DNA of 64,000 nucleotides from Ophioderma brevispina (GCA_023653785.1 JAMKCH010058128.1:47241-111240); one strand, 5' to 3'. Numbered from the stretch's first letter, positions 12,085 to 25,125 are shown. Notes: generated by a model not told the origin, from the letters alone. Numbers and translations are program-made.

Positions 12085-13353
12085 AGGTGCAACGAGAGAT
12101 TTCACATAATAGGTGTCCCCAAAAATGTGAAAAATGTAATTTTTGCACTAATGTAAAGCTTTCTATCAGAAATGTCCCCATGTGAAAGGATTAAGCTGAA
12201 AAATATTTCTTTGGTACAAAATTGTGCAATTTCTAATTTCGTATAGGGAGTGGCCCTAGTTCCAATGTTGTAACCTTCAGGCTACGTTACTTTGATCACT
12301 GACTTATCGTTCTCTGACCTGAGGTTCCAACAAGAGTTGTAGTTTCGAATCCTGTTTAAAACAGTGTGGTGTGAAAAAAGTGATTTCTCCAACGCAACTT
12401 ACCGCTGTGTGACGTTACTACGATGCTCTGATCTAAAAATCACTACGACGTTTCTTGAGTGCTATTTTCTTGTGCACAGTTCGATGTCAAGTCTGACCTT
12501 CGTGGTTCATTAATTTACCCTTTTTGTCGATATTCCATGTCGCTGATGTAATAATCTCGCCATGTTTATATGTCCACATTTTACGCATGCACTTTGCACC
12601 AAGACTAATCGATGGATCGATTATTCATGACAGATAGGTATCGTATTCTCTATTCCAATCATGGTAACAAGACGTTATCCGACATTTAGCGCGCGATAGA
12701 TGTCGGTCTCATCAATCATGTCAAGAGACGATTTTGTTAGGGTGCCAAAGCACATGTTGCCACCACTGACCTTTACATCTTGACCCCTGACACCATCAAT
12801 TTGATTTGACTTAGACTGAAAGCGTAAGATCGCATTACCTGCTTGAAAATCACGAATTTTGTATCATTTAGTGTTGAGTCAGTGAAAAATACAGGTCCAA
12901 CAGTATTGTAAGTAATGTCAAGATAAAATGATCAACACGTCGCGAAATTCTGGACCATTTTGGAGTGATTTTGGTGAGTTTATAAATTGAAGACCTTAAA
13001 GGATGTTAAAACCGTACAACTTGGCATGACTTTGGGTTCGTTAAGGCAGTGTACGCCATAATCATAGAAGGCTTTCTATTTATTTGTTGTCGTTAGGTGG
13101 TGCACTCCCGATGCTCTACTAATCCGTTTCATACTCATATGCTCATTTGACCTTCAACGCACTTGTATGGCCATCTCGTTTAATATAACCATCACACACT
13201 GGTATGAATTACAGTGAGGCATTTATAGAGGGCGCCCAAGCATTTCTCTCGGGCGTCACTGCCTTAAAGTTAATAACAGAAGTGAATGTTGCAAAGCAAC
13301 CCTAATCATGCTCAGCAGGACTAATAGGGCCCCAAAATCTCTCGTTGCAACCT
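12085..13353. mobile_element. 1269-bp element in the TTAA-AGG group
   Basis: It is flanked by TTAA at 12081-12084 and 13354-13357. The inverted ends are AGGTGCAACGAGAGATTT on the left and AAATCTCTCGTTGCAACCT on the right; they match almost completely, with one extra base on the right. No transposase-like frame is inside. A motif close to a pol III B box, TTTCGAATCC at about 12341-12350, could hint at a tRNA-derived segment, but no cloverleaf was found. Confidence 0.85.
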
Positions 13354-13357
13354 TTAA

Positions 13358-13944
13358 AGGGACATAATGCATGAAAAAAAAAAAAAGACATATGAAAAGG
13401 ATCCTTACTGAAATCACTTCCATGAGTTTGAAACAATTTGGATGTTTACATTCTGTCAAAACAGTAAAACAGGAAGAGTTTTCCGGGAGGGGTTGCAGTT
13501 TGTGACAATTTCGGAAAAATGGCTGGCAGTAACGCCAGGCATTTACCAAACTTGAAAGCATGGTTGGCACAGCGCACCCTTTCACTTGCCATGATCAATA
13601 CTTCTACAAGCCTAAAGTACAATGCCTGATCCCTGTGTGAGCTTTGAATGTGTCGCAAACTGCTCGATACGCTGTAATTCGTCAGTTGGATGTTAACACC
13701 TTGATTTCCGTTCCAGAAATTGCATTAACATCCTGCTCCGGGCGGCACATCCACTACCTACGCCAATGGAAAAATAATAAATAATTCCACATCAATCTGC
13801 TGCACTTTCATCTGCAATTTGTTCCCAATAAGTTTAGCTACATGCACATGAAAAACTTTTTCATACCTTCGGTTGCAGTTGATTTCATTTACCAACAAAC
13901 ACCCACATCATGTATCCCAACCCTTCACGGAACTACTCGGTGAC
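13358..13944. other. No supported gene
   Basis: Overlapping minus-strand frames (70-109 codons) span 13256-13658 but show no domain I can name. The longer one crosses the end of the neighbouring mobile element, which argues against coding. Confidence 0.4.
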
Positions 13945-14164
13945 TCACTTCTTACGTAATACTGTGATGTGGCGTGACGAGTAACTACTTGTTGGACAAA
14001 CCTTTAAAATACTATGAGGTTTCCTTTATGGAGTTGTAAGAAAAATGAAAAATTACTTTCACTTCTTACATAATACGTGGGAGGGTGCTACGAGTATCCT
14101 AACTTGTTGGACAAACTTCAATACTATTAGGATTCCTGTATAGTTTAAAAATGTAAAATTACTT
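13945..14164. repeat. Diverged tandem duplication, unit about 106-114 bp
   Basis: Copies begin at 13945 and 14059 with TCACTTCTTACRTAAT. They share ACTTGTTGGACAAAC and end in ATTACTTTCACTT. A third, partial copy (TTAGGATTTCCTGTATGGAG through ACTTTCATT) lies at about 14911-14962, beyond the MITE at 14211-14675. The MITE may have split a longer array. Confidence 0.7.
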
Positions 14165-14210
14165 TCACTTTTGTTTTCAAAAAATAGAGGTCTTCCACCT
14201 CCTTTCAGAC

Positions 14211-14675
14211 GATAGCGTACTTGTACGTATACGTAGGCCTACAAGTACATACAACGTCACAATTGTAAAGAAAATACAAGAATTTACAAATCCGCTCTCC
14301 GGATTCTCAGTTTTGAGATGAGAAAGGATACAAATTTCAGACCTGATGCCAAACAACATTCTAAACGAATTCTATGTGTCAACATTTTGATTTCATTTGT
14401 CGAAATTTAGTTATTGAAAAAAATGTCACTGATGACGTCATATCAATTTCTAAATTAATATCTTTTATTTGAAAAAAGATATCAAGAATCCGCACATACA
14501 TTTTGTTGATAAGCTTTAAAACTTTATGTAGTGAAGATTACAGCTTCAGAACTAAAAATAAACTGTCCCGGGGTGAAATGTTAAAACCTAATGTATTTCT
14601 TTAAAAAGTTGCATTGCATTGTGGGAAATTATGACGTATGTACGTTCTTGTACGTATACGTATTTGTACGCTTTC
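14211..14675. mobile_element. 465-bp MITE with GTAC-rich inverted ends
   Basis: Left end GATAGCGTACTTGTACGTAT; right end ATACGTATTTGTACGCTTTC, which is its approximate reverse complement. Similarity continues about 50 bases inward, to ACGTCACAATTGT on the left and GGGAAATTATGACGT on the right. The ends are themselves rich in the self-complementary words GTAC and TACGTA. I could not define a target duplication, so the superfamily is unknown and the outer limits may be off by a few bases. Confidence 0.65.
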
Positions 14676-17600
14676 TTCTGGACTGACCTCACTCATGCAT
14701 AACCTACAACAAAAGGTGTTAGTTCCGGTAGTATTCGCCATTCAGATCATTTAATACCCGACCTCAAAGTACTTGTGCTATTCAAAGTGTGACCATACTT
14801 TTTTGCATACATATCCAACATGCACGCCGTTCTTTAGATTTAGAAAGTCTCCAGAAATTTGGAATGGCAAGACGACCGCTAGAGGTCTTCCGAAATGTGG
14901 AAGACCTTTATTAGGATTTCCTGTATGGAGTTGTAGAAAAATGTTGAAGTACTTTCATTTTTTTTTCAATCTTGGCTGCACCGGACGCTGTTCTGTGATA
15001 CCACTTTATGCTCTGTGATAACATACGGACCGTTAGGTGGCTATATTGAACGTTGAACCGTTTCTTGTCGAAGTTATTTTGAATTCAAAACGTAACCTGG
15101 TACTAATCTTCGTTAAAGGGATTAGCAGCGATAATGCGAGAGAATAGGAAAAATGTGGAAATGCATTTTCCACAAAATCTACACTAAATAGCTGATTGTG
15201 GTTTACATAATAAACAGAGATCAATGATGTTTGTGTTTGAGATCAAACTGTGTTGATCATGGTGCACAATATCACGCTGAAAATCTATGATATTCACCGG
15301 GAAAGGCTTTTTTGATCTTGATCTTTTTGAAGTTGGAATCTTGATATGCACGTATAGAAATTACAGAATCAGATAAAAAGTACTGCCTTGTCTTTAATAA
15401 ATTTACATGGATTTCAAGCCAACCACTTGCAGGTTATGTTCGCATATCTATGCCAGTAACAAAAACATAAAATTGCTCTGTGTAATTGTTGATATTCTGA
15501 TTTTAAGGCAAAGAAAAATAAAAGAACTTTGTCTCAGCTTGTTTTGGCTAAAAAGCTATGTGCCATGGTTTTTTACTTTACAAAACAAGCTATGACCTAT
15601 GCGATATATTTTTTTTTTGGGTGAATTTGCGCCGTGGTGTTTTTAGAAATATATAATATGTGCCACTCCAATGTACTTTTCTTCTGCTTTCAAGGCATAA
15701 AACAAACTTCAAACAATGAAAAAAAAACACTATAGAGTCCATATAGTTCCATTTTTTTTTGTCCCAACTTTTGAGACACAATTTGTGTCAAGAAAAGTTC
15801 TGAGTATCGCCTAAATTAAAAAAAAAAACCTTTTAAATGCTTTAACTAAAGGTCGGAACCTAGGCAAATATATACTTTTTCTATTCCTTATAAGGAGACG
15901 AACAAGTTAATGTACATTTTCCCTGTAGTAACATTTTACCCCCTTGAGAAGGACTGTCCGAAAATTTGCACCCCCATCATTTTCTGCCGCCTGTTCCATA
16001 TTGTAATGAAAAACAGCAAGAAAATCAACTTTAGCACCAAAATCCTACAGGAACTGTTCAGTGACATACCAAACCCCACTCATCACGTAACTCAAAACCC
16101 ACGTAGACGAGGGCAAGCTTCACTATGATCTAGCAAAATCTCAATTCCTTTGGCACAGTTGAGTAGCTTTCATTCACACACCAATGTATTTAGAAAAAAT
16201 ACTCCCTGGTTTTTGGGTTGATATATGGCCTACCCAACTCAAACAAGGTCAGTTTCATGGAATTGATATGTTAAGTACATCCACTGACCTGTGTCCTTGG
16301 TGGATGAACATAATATAACTCATAGTATTACCTATCTACAGTGGGTGTGGCTTAACTATCTGGAAAGTGTCACAAAAAACAAAACAAACCGCAACACTTT
16401 GCCAAACGCCTAAGTTTCTTGAACAAAAGCACATACTATTTTTCTTGTGTTGTAAGGTAAGATAGGACTGCTAGCTAATGCCCCCCTAAAAGTTCATATC
16501 GGTAGATTCAATACGTTTAAGATATGACCCCAGAAATCGAAGGAACCCTGCAGAACCCATTTAAACCAAATTGGGGGGCGCTATTAACTACATTGCGCAC
16601 TGTAACTTTGGCGTGCCTAGAACCACCAATGTGAATCTCCAAGTCCAACAACCATTTCCTTTTTAATGACATGTGCTGCAAACAAATAATTACATTATTA
16701 TGTTTCCATTGGTTAAATAACAGCTAATAAACATGCATGTCTAAGCACACTTAAGATGAATTAGCCCTGTATGATCAACAAACCTGTTCTGGATGTAAAC
16801 AATCATGTGTACGCTCAACGCATTTATAAATTTTATGTACCATGGAGTTTGTCGATGACGTATTCATGTTTTATCTTATTGTCTTGAAATGTATTTTTAT
16901 CACCAGCTTTAACATTATAACAGTGGATTTGAAAAATATTAAACTTGCAGGAATAGCTTCAAAGTGAAGGATAAGTCTGTATAATTCTCACAGTTTACCT
17001 TTTCCAGCTGTAGAGTGACAGAAAAGGAAGAACACGGCAGTGTACCAAGGTACGATTCTTCCATTCAATTACGTGGTTTGTAGTAAGTGTCCGTTCGGAC
17101 AGTTATGACTAAAATCTCCGAATCTGTCCTTAGTAGTTGCTTCTGTCTTTCATTTGCAGTGTATAGTTTAGGATCCCTGTACTGTGTGCATACAATGCAA
17201 AAAATCTGATTTTTGATGATTTTTTCGATTGGCTGATTTAGCAAATCACTGATAGTGTCTTTAAGTAAATGTAGTTATTTGATCAAATAGGAGTTGTTCT
17301 GCAAAGAAAATTGAGCAATTAAATATTGGTTGTAATCAAAATTGTGTTTGCCATTCTGTTCTACAATGCAACTCTTGCAGTTATTAGCTCCTCATTTTTG
17401 GTAAAATGGGTCCTACGGGTTACTTGATTGTTGGGATCATATCTTAAAAACTATTAACCCTATTAATTTTTCTGGGACATTAGCTATTGTTCTACGTTAC
17501 ATTACAACAAAGAACAAATAGTCATGTGCTTTTATTCAAAACTTCTTGGGACACAGTGTAGAATCACGGACGCAAATAAAATTAAGAAGTTTGTTCGCCA

Positions 17601-17760
17601 GTGGCGTGCAATGATTGTACATAAGAATAATACTATGGGATTGCAGAATAAACAAAACAAAGAACAAAAATATGAAATTTTTTATTTCTTTATTTAAAAG
17701 ACATTTAAACATGTTTTTAACATTAAAATCAAACTCTCTCTCTCTCTACATACATATATA
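14676..17760. other. No supported gene in about 3 kb
   Basis: Contents: a short hairpin AGGTCTTCC...GGAAGACCT at about 14883-14909, the third copy of the 13945 repeat, T- and A-rich runs, and short frames without signatures. A 43-base segment at about 16996-17048 has an acceptor-like pyrimidine tract before it and AAGGTAC after it, but it is too short to call an exon. A CT run (TCTCTCTCTC) lies at about 17735-17746, next to the following element. Confidence 0.4.
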
Positions 17761-18365
17761 CTGGCCAAAAGTATTGCAACATGCAGCAGAAAACGAAGTT
17801 CATAAGTTAATAATCACCGATTGATTTCAAATTATACCATGTATTCTTGACCACACAATACGTATTGTGTTTGTATATATATTTATGTTCATATCGAAAA
17901 TTCGAGAAATTCGATTCGAATGCAATTCGAATGATAAATCACGTGGTTTACGTAAAAGTTGTCTAACTATGCGTTCACATTGTCTGACAAACAGCAAACC
18001 GCCAACGGTGAGATTAAAAAGTTGTTTTCAAATTTTCACGTGACCTATTTCTTGTCATTAAATTCCTCGAGTCAACGGTGGTGAACGTGCTCTCATGTTT
18101 GATTGACAATATCTCATTTTCGGCCCATACAACCACGCCGATTTTCGCCCTACACATTTTAAGTAGACCCCGACAAACCCGTAAAGTTCATTTAGCGACT
18201 ATTTTGCAGCATTTTTGACGTTCCCGCGCCTCTATTCCTTCTGAAAATCACAACTTTGACAATAATTACATAATGTGTGGTCAAGAATCCTTGGTATAGA
18301 TTTTAAATCAATTGGTGGTGATTGCGAATTTCCTTTGTCTGCATGTTGCAAATAATGTGGTATAT
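17761..18365. mobile_element. MITE with about 100-bp inverted repeats (CTGGCCAAAAGT ends)
   Basis: The left arm starts CTGGCCAAAAGTATTGCAAC after TATA, and runs to TTGACCACACAATACG (about 17870). The right arm (about 18258-18360) is its inverted counterpart: ACATAATGTGTGGTCAAG through TCTGCATGTTGCAA. The outermost ACTTTTGGCCAG is missing on this side. A third copy of the arm, with the intact terminus, lies at 24675-24782. The core contains no transposase. The terminal word and adjacent TA suggest a Tc1/mariner-type element, which is inference. Confidence 0.65.
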
Positions 18366-18388
18366 TGTGTGTGTATGTTTGTAATGTA

Positions 18389-18830
18389 CCCGGGGGGGGG
18401 GGGTTCTCAGGGGTTGTTGGGTAACCCATGCTCGTTCCAGGGGTTCCGAAGGTGACCCCTAACGGGACCAATTTCATCAGTGCAAATATCCCCCTAACGG
18501 ACCAATTTGCAGTGAACTTATAACCCCTGCGGACCTGCTCCAAATATGTGGAATAGAAATGGTACCTTTACATAGCTAATATAGAAAGGAAAATGACACT
18601 TGTGCGACTGTAAGAAAAATTACAATACCACTCGGTTATTTTGCTGATACATTTAGGTTCTTTCTCCTATTTGTATCACAATCACATCTGAATTGGATAC
18701 CCCTAGCGGGAATAGAACTTAATTATTGATGAATTGATACCCCTAGCGGTAGTCCCCGCATTTTGCAGCTAGTCCCGCTTTTTTGGAACGAGCATGGTCC
18801 CGACCAACATGCCAAGAACCCCCCCCCGCC
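18389..18830. mobile_element. 442-bp G/C-tract MITE with 8-bp target duplication
   Basis: GTAATGTA occurs on both sides (18381-18388 and 18831-18838). The element starts CCCGGGGGG and ends in a C run. Inside, TTCTCAGGGGTTGTTGGG and CATGCTCGTTCCAGGG on the left are matched in inverted order on the right (TTGGAACGAGCATGGTCCC, CAACATGCCAAGAA). Internal phrases ACCCCTAACGGGACC and ATACCCCTAGCGG repeat. It is inserted in a TG-rich microsatellite (TG runs continue at 18839-18881). An 8-bp duplication fits hAT. The element at 28620-29293 has the same terminal CCCGGGGGG and also an 8-bp duplication. Confidence 0.8.
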
Positions 18831-19456
18831 GTAATGTATGTATGTGTGCATGTGTGTGTGTGTGTGTGGTGTGTATGTGTGCTTTGTCAACGCACATGTT
18901 TTAACATAATGACTCTAGTCCACAATTGCAAGCGGCCTATTAAACTACTGTGTCCCAAACCCACTCAGCTGGCTCATAATACCTGTATCCTCAAACCTAC
19001 CACCCTGAGTAAGTGAAGCAAAAGAAAAGTATATAGACACAACACCAAGTTAAAAACCGTCGCGCATGAAAATTCACGTTCATTTCTTTAAATAGTTCAG
19101 AAAGAAGGACTTATGTATCTTCTCATATCGAATTTGGGGTTTATTGCCTTAAGTGTCCAGTAAATCGTAACAAGCTTCCCGGCATCATATCTTTTTAAAA
19201 CTTTTTGTAGGAACAACCTTTAATTGTGCAACTATTTTTTTTGTAATCCTGCACACCCTGATAAATAGTCTTAACAACGGGGTAATTTTTGTTGGACCGC
19301 CATTTGTGAGTGAACTATAAAAAAAACCGACTAAGAATGGCGTTTTCAAAAGTTTTTGACACGGTTGTGGTCAAAAACTTGTAAAATTAACCCCTTTTGT
19401 GGTCATAATTTCGACCCCATTTTAGATCGGGTGCATAGTTGATTTGGGCTGGTATT

Positions 19457-19716
19457 CTGGGAAAAGGAGACTAACTTTTAGTCTGGGTTTAAACCAGGGT
19501 TAGTCCTACAGAGTGGAACTTATTTCCTTTCAAATGCTGTTAGAAAGTTACACTGTAACGGGTGAGAAAATTCCTCATATGGATGGGATTTTTTCTCCCC
19601 GTTACCAACAAACACCAGCACATTTTTAATAGCATGTTAGAGGAAAAAAGTCCACTCTTGTAGACTAACCCCTGGTTTAAACCCAGACCTAAAGTTATTC
19701 CCCCTCCTTTTTTCAG
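19457..19716. mobile_element. 260-bp palindromic MITE
   Basis: Long inverted arms meet around a short centre. Left arm: CTGGGAAAAGGAG..CTAACTTTTAGTC, then TGGGTTTAAACCAGGGTTAG, then TAC..AGAGTGGA. The right arm mirrors these (AGTCCACTCTTGTAGACTAA, CCCCTGGTTTAAACCCAGAC, CTCCTTTTTTCAG). No coding content. I could not identify a target duplication, so classification stays open. Confidence 0.75.
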
Positions 19717-22700
19717 AAATACAGCCAATTGTGGTTTTAGTGTTTTGTTTATAATTAGCCTCCATTTTTGGGTGATTAAATATTATTTCATTTTCCTATT
19801 TTTACTTACTAACCTCGAAAAGATTTCTCACGGGAAAGAGTACTTTGTTTATTTATGAAAAGAAAATGGAAATCCCAAGTACTATATTGATATCACATCC
19901 CATTGTCTGCGCGATAACTGATCATGGTGGCCAACTGTTTTATTAATGTAAATCAATAACGAACCGCCCATCTCAGCTGTTTTTGCTGTTTATGGTCTGC
20001 TTTGATTTTTAGTTTTTTAAAAACTGAAATTAATAATGATAATGGGTTTACAACAAGATAGAGATCAACTTAGATTGCAAAAAGGTAGTTTCCAATGTCC
20101 ATTAATGTAGATATGCAATGCAGAACGATTTTCCATCCTATGAGTTCCAATGGAAATTGGACAGAGTGTTTTTAGGCCTCTGTTTATGCATTATGATGTA
20201 GTAAATATCCTCTTTTTAGAATATTGGGGAATCTAGCGGTGAGCTGATAATAGGCTCACTGAAAAGACTTGGGCCCAGTAGCCAGACCTAGTATAAGGTT
20301 TATAGCTATTTTTTAATCTTCAATAAGTATAGGTTTCTGTGGGAGCCACCTAGTGCCAGGTCTCTTAAGTTAAGCCAAAAAGAGCTTCAGTTTTGTTTTA
20401 TGGGAAATCAATTTCCAGTTTGTAGTCCTAAAAAAGTGGAACAGTTGCCACGGACTGGTTGCATGGTGAAAATCCATGGAATTGTATCGCATAATATTAG
20501 TGCCGTCGAGGGGGAAAAAATTCCGTTCCGTACTGAACTGCTGGCAAAAAAATTAATCTTCAGAGTTTTATAGAAGATTCTCATAGGTTTTTAGAAGATT
20601 TCTCGTGGGCCACACTTTTAGGACCTCGTTGGAGTCCCTGTGGATTTAATATTGGAACTGGTATGATGTCCATTTTGGAGAGTTTTCTATATGAGGACAT
20701 ATCGTCGTTGAACTGAAACGTTTTCTTTTAACTCTGGACAGTACAAGACCAACTACTAGTGGCATTAAATATAAGTTAATCTTGTCAAATCATTGCGTGT
20801 AATATTATTAACTGGTGTATTGTTGGTTCTTGAATCACCAAAATTCTTGAACAAAATGTGATGAAATCATATTAAATCATTGTTATTGTATCAAAAATTT
20901 CAGGTCACTTGTGCACAATGCTCACTCGTGTTGTGTGTGAAGGAAGGGTAATGTCTGACTGCTAGACGTCCACGAAACGTCGTAACAGAGTGCTAGCTAC
21001 CCGTGAATATTTGACTTCTGGAGGGATAATTGGTGATAGTTGTTTCTGATTCTACAAGACGACAAAATGTCTGGGGCTGTTCTGTTGCGATTCAAGTGGC
21101 GCAATTTTGTCCTTGTTTAGATTCAAGAGCAATTTCATTTCACCCTTACACACAAGCAAAGGTCCGCTCCGTAATTTTTGAAAAATGGGGACAATGGCAA
21201 TTTAAGGGACTTAAGGGATATGATAGTAGGCATCTCGTATTTTTAAAAGTATCTTTTCAAAGATTCCAGAATTCCATATATACATAGTTTTGCAATGCAA
21301 AAAAAAACAGTCCACATTTGGCACGCGAATGTCCTGCGGTTAGGCGTTTTAACATCTAATGAATTATTTTTTTAAAAAAAGGGAAGTGCAGGAAAGGATA
21401 TAACTCTTTCATTTACGCAATTCTTCACTAATTGCTTTTGTTTTCGAACCTGCCACGGATGTGCGAGAAGATAGTAACTGTAAAGAATTTGATAGATGTT
21501 CTGATCTTTCCTTTTTTTCTTGCACTTCCAGAACATTTTCAGTGTTAAAAAATTGTTTTTGTTTAATAAGACAGAAAGTCCGTCCTTCTATTCAAGTTGA
21601 TAGTGGTAATTGCACAGTTAAACTACGGAAAAACCATATCGTCGGGCTGCAATGCATAGACGCCAACAGATACAGCGTGTAAACTTATGTTTCGTTGGAA
21701 GATTAATCCTATGACTTCGCGAGTGGCCATGTTCTTTTTTCCATTGTAGGTGGACAATGGGCCCCGGTGGACTATCAACCCCTTCTACAAATCTTAAATC
21801 AAAGGCCAGTTTGACCTGTTTTCGGCCTTACATTTCCATGAAGAACCGGCCAGCATGCTCCAAACAAGCAACTCCAAAGTCCACAAAAATTCCATAGGCA
21901 ACTGCAGTGACTCACTAACTCCGATCACAACTAAGGTCTCAACGGTCCAGCGATCTCAGTTTACTTAATATAAAATGGCCTAATTTTGGTACCATTTGTA
22001 AACCCGAAAAAAGCCGTGATTACAATTTAAATAAACCTACAAAAGCGTTCACAACGGTATCTGACGAGGGAATGCTATGCCACTCAGAACTAGTCCAAGT
22101 ACTAGCACAGTTCTAGCACGCAGTATTTGTCTTGTCAATCAGCAATGGAATTGCAATCTTTCCCAACACATTTGCCAATGTTCCGCCATTTTCGTAAGCC
22201 AATGAAAAGTTGCCGAATATGACGGCAACCCTTTCTCTTTTGCGTGTGGAACAAGATACACCCCACCAACCCTTCCAAACTATAGATCCGCAAAGCTGCT
22301 GCTAGTAAAACGGGAAATTTTCGAGGTAACGAAACATACGAAGTCCAATCTGTCGATATCTTGTGGTCACTATTTATCACCAGGTTCTTTTAACATTAGA
22401 GTGTCTGGATCGGTGGTTCCGTAAATGAAAATTTCAATTACCATCCTCCCCAATTCTCGAACTTTTTTGTGCTCCTTCTTTACCGATAACCCGTGTTTCC
22501 ATAGCTGGCTCCACACATGACTATGATAGCCAGATGTCCCCTCCTAGTTAAATCAGCAAAGCCCTCTCCCCCCATAACGGGTTTATACGAGATATTGAGC
22601 TAAAGTAAAGCAAATGTCCATGACGCCTAGCCGCACCCAACAAGCTAGGCTTTTGCACTTGCATATCTTATGAAGTATTCCCCCAGAATTGATGTACTCA

Positions 22701-24674
22701 TGACGACTGGTTTAGCCTTGATAATCCCTGCAAAAGAATTTAAAAGAATGGTTAGTTAAATTTTTTTCTTCTTTAATGTAAGTTTTTTTGTAATGTGTAC
22801 CTCCTGGTGACCGCTTTATTAGTTCAACGAATGGGAGCATTCCTGGATTTGTTAAGTCCCAACCCCTGTTTGCAATGTCATTTTATAAAACAAAATTCGC
22901 TCCGCTCCAAGGTCCCAAAATTTATGAAATGCAACGCCCAATTGTTTAATCTGCACTGACTATTTTCGTGTCGCCACAATCCAGCATTTGGAAAATGTTG
23001 ATTTTTGTTTTAGAAATGGGGTTTTACTTTGAACTTTTTTGCTCTCTATTTCCATTAACGTCAGACCATAGCAAACAAAATACTTTTTCTAGATAAAACA
23101 ATTTGAGCGATTTTTCACATCGAATCAGGGCGTATGGGGAAATCGACCAAGGGAAACAAATTCCCAGGTCGTCCCGGTGACCTGTTCCAACAAGAGCTAA
23201 ACAGGACCCCAAAATACGCCCAATTTGTATATTTTTGGGACAAGATACCATATGTTTTGGTCCATACCCGATTTTTAAGCATTTTGCACCGTGAATCGGT
23301 TATGAAACACCAATCAAGCTCCTATAATCGAGAAGGTTTCGGAAGTCATTGGACAAACAATTACGATAGCAGGCAAGTTCCAAACATAGTTTTTTAGTGG
23401 AGAGCTAGGACCCAGGTCAACATCACTCGTTTTAACCCCTCAATACAGAAAAGGTTTTGACACCTTTGACACCTTTGGTAGTATAGGTATGGAACCATCT
23501 AATTCCATGCTAGGTCGTCGGTACTCTCAAAATCAAATAGGGGGCCAATTTGAGAGAAATTCTATCCTAAAAAATTTTCCTCATGTCCCTTCCTGCTGTA
23601 GCACAATATTATGTTTTCGACTGTTCCTCGTTTGATTTGAAAGGATCACACCTCTTGTTTCCCTTTACACTAGTGATGTGTAGCAAAACTATCTCCAAAT
23701 CCTGCAAACAGTTTTGTACCAATTATCCGAGATGCAATACCACGCCTAGGTAGCTTAGACCAACCGCACTCCCATAACGATAGACACGCCCCTTGTAGAG
23801 AACGTGCCACTCAATGAACCATCTAATAAACCTGTCACAATGATCAACAGTATGAAATTTAAGTGAGAATAGATAAATACCTTAAATATTTCTGTAGATT
23901 TGTTAACACTTAACCAGGACTTTGGGCTACTTCTAGCCCACATTCGCTTCAGCGGTTCCATTTTCTAGCGCAGTGAAGTTGAAACATTGCCGAAAGCTAG
24001 CGAGACATAGTAATTTTGGCCAGAGCCTGCTCTAGATTTGTAACCATAATGTAAGCCGTTTTTCAATGAAACTGCAACCCGATATTAGCTGATCTGCCCA
24101 CACAAGTTTGCCGACGGGAGGTCAATAATTGCAAATCTTTATCGCTTAAGTCCCTGGTGTGTGAGGCCCATGAAATTGTCTAGCAAGGGTCCCGGTTAAT
24201 TAAAGAAAATATTTAAACATGAAAAAAAATAAAATACTACTTCAAAAGACATCTTGTAGGCTTCACTTAACGGCATAAATCGCATTTCTAATTGTGTTGA
24301 AACGTATTGTTTCTGTACTCTTAAAAGGAAAATCATTCCAGTCCAAAGAAGGCATTCTTACATAGATATAAATAACATTGAAGTAGAAAAAAAGAAAGGA
24401 AGAAAAAACTTTTTTTTTTCTTTTTGTTTGCGCTTTCACTATTGATTTCTGAATTAGTTGCCGTAATGAATTCTTCTTAAAAACATGCACTAAATTTGCC
24501 CATTGGAAATTACAAGCTATTTTGGCAGAGGGGCACTTGATAGAATTCTATTCAAAATTGTCAAAGGTCACATGCATATTCCCATATGACATACAATTTA
24601 ATAAAATAGATATCGTGTATGCATTTACCAACTATTTCAACATTTTTTTCTGCTGTTGCGGACCTTTGAATTCC
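19717..24674. other. About 5 kb without a supported gene
   Basis: Short frames only (up to 87 codons), none with a signature. No long inverted repeats were found. One segment at 21095-21230 is related to 24990-25125. If the repeat arms at 17761 and 24675 are the two ends of one large old transposon, this stretch would be its decayed interior, but I see no transposase motif to support that. Confidence 0.4.
21095..21230 (+). repeat. Dispersed repeat, copy 1 of 2
   Basis: It shares the order of blocks with 24990-25125: ...TTTAGATTCAAGAGCAATTTC, GGTCCGCTCCGTAATTTTTG, then AATTTAAGGGACTTAAGGGA and TATG. The two copies are in the same orientation and well diverged. No coding signature. Confidence 0.55.
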
Positions 24675-24782
24675 CTTTTGGCTTTCAATACGTAATGTGT
24701 CGTCAATAATCTATGGTATTATTTGAAATCAATAAAATGATTATGAATTTCTTTTTCTGCATATTGCAACACTTTTGGCCAG
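24675..24782 (-). repeat. Lone inverted-repeat arm of the CTGGCCAAAAGT family
   Basis: Read on the minus strand it starts CTGGCCAAAAGTGTTGCAA and continues ATGCAGAAAAAGAAATTCAT, matching the arm at 17761-17870 over about 100 bases to CACATTACGTATTG. It is either the far end of a 7-kb element that begins at 17761 or a solitary arm left by a second MITE. Confidence 0.65.
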
Positions 24783-24989
24783 TGTGTGTACTACCTACAA
24801 CAGAGGAATTTGGTATTCAGTAATGTATAGATCTTTAAAGAATCGTATAGTGGTGTCCAGACTAGTGGAACATATTTCAAAATTGGGTCAGAACCGAAAA
24901 GATTTTGGTTTATGTATTAAAGAGTGTGAAAGAGTTCTATAACAAACGTCCCTAAAGGAAAATGACTACCAACATGACGATCACCGCAA

Positions 24990-25125
24990 AAAGGAAGGAG
25001 CGTTATTTTTCTTGTTAGATCTAAGGGCAATTTCCCCCTTAAAAAGGAAAGGGACCGCTCCGTGATTGTTTTGTGAAAAGTGCCGAAAGATGCAGTTAAG
25101 GGATGTTAGGGATATGTAAAATTTC
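24990..25125 (+). repeat. Dispersed repeat, copy 2 of 2
   Basis: Related to 21095-21230: TAGATCTAAGGGCAATTTC, GGACCGCTCCGTGATTGTTT and GTTAAGGGATGTTAGGGATA correspond in order. It is immediately followed by the hairpin at 25123-25216, which the other copy lacks. Confidence 0.55.

Noticed and set aside
12292..12360. Possible tRNA or tRNA-derived SINE (TTTCGAATCC at 12341-12350)
   Set aside because: No A box at suitable spacing and no cloverleaf arms could be drawn; it also lies inside a TTAA-type MITE.
13256..13658. Overlapping minus-strand frames that might encode a zinc finger (several Cys and His)
   Set aside because: Cys/His spacing fits no finger I know, and the longer frame crosses the end of the mobile element at 13353.
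16996..17048. Micro-exon with acceptor-like tract and AAGGTAC donor
   Set aside because: 43 bases, open in one frame only, with no partner exon; expected by chance in this much sequence.
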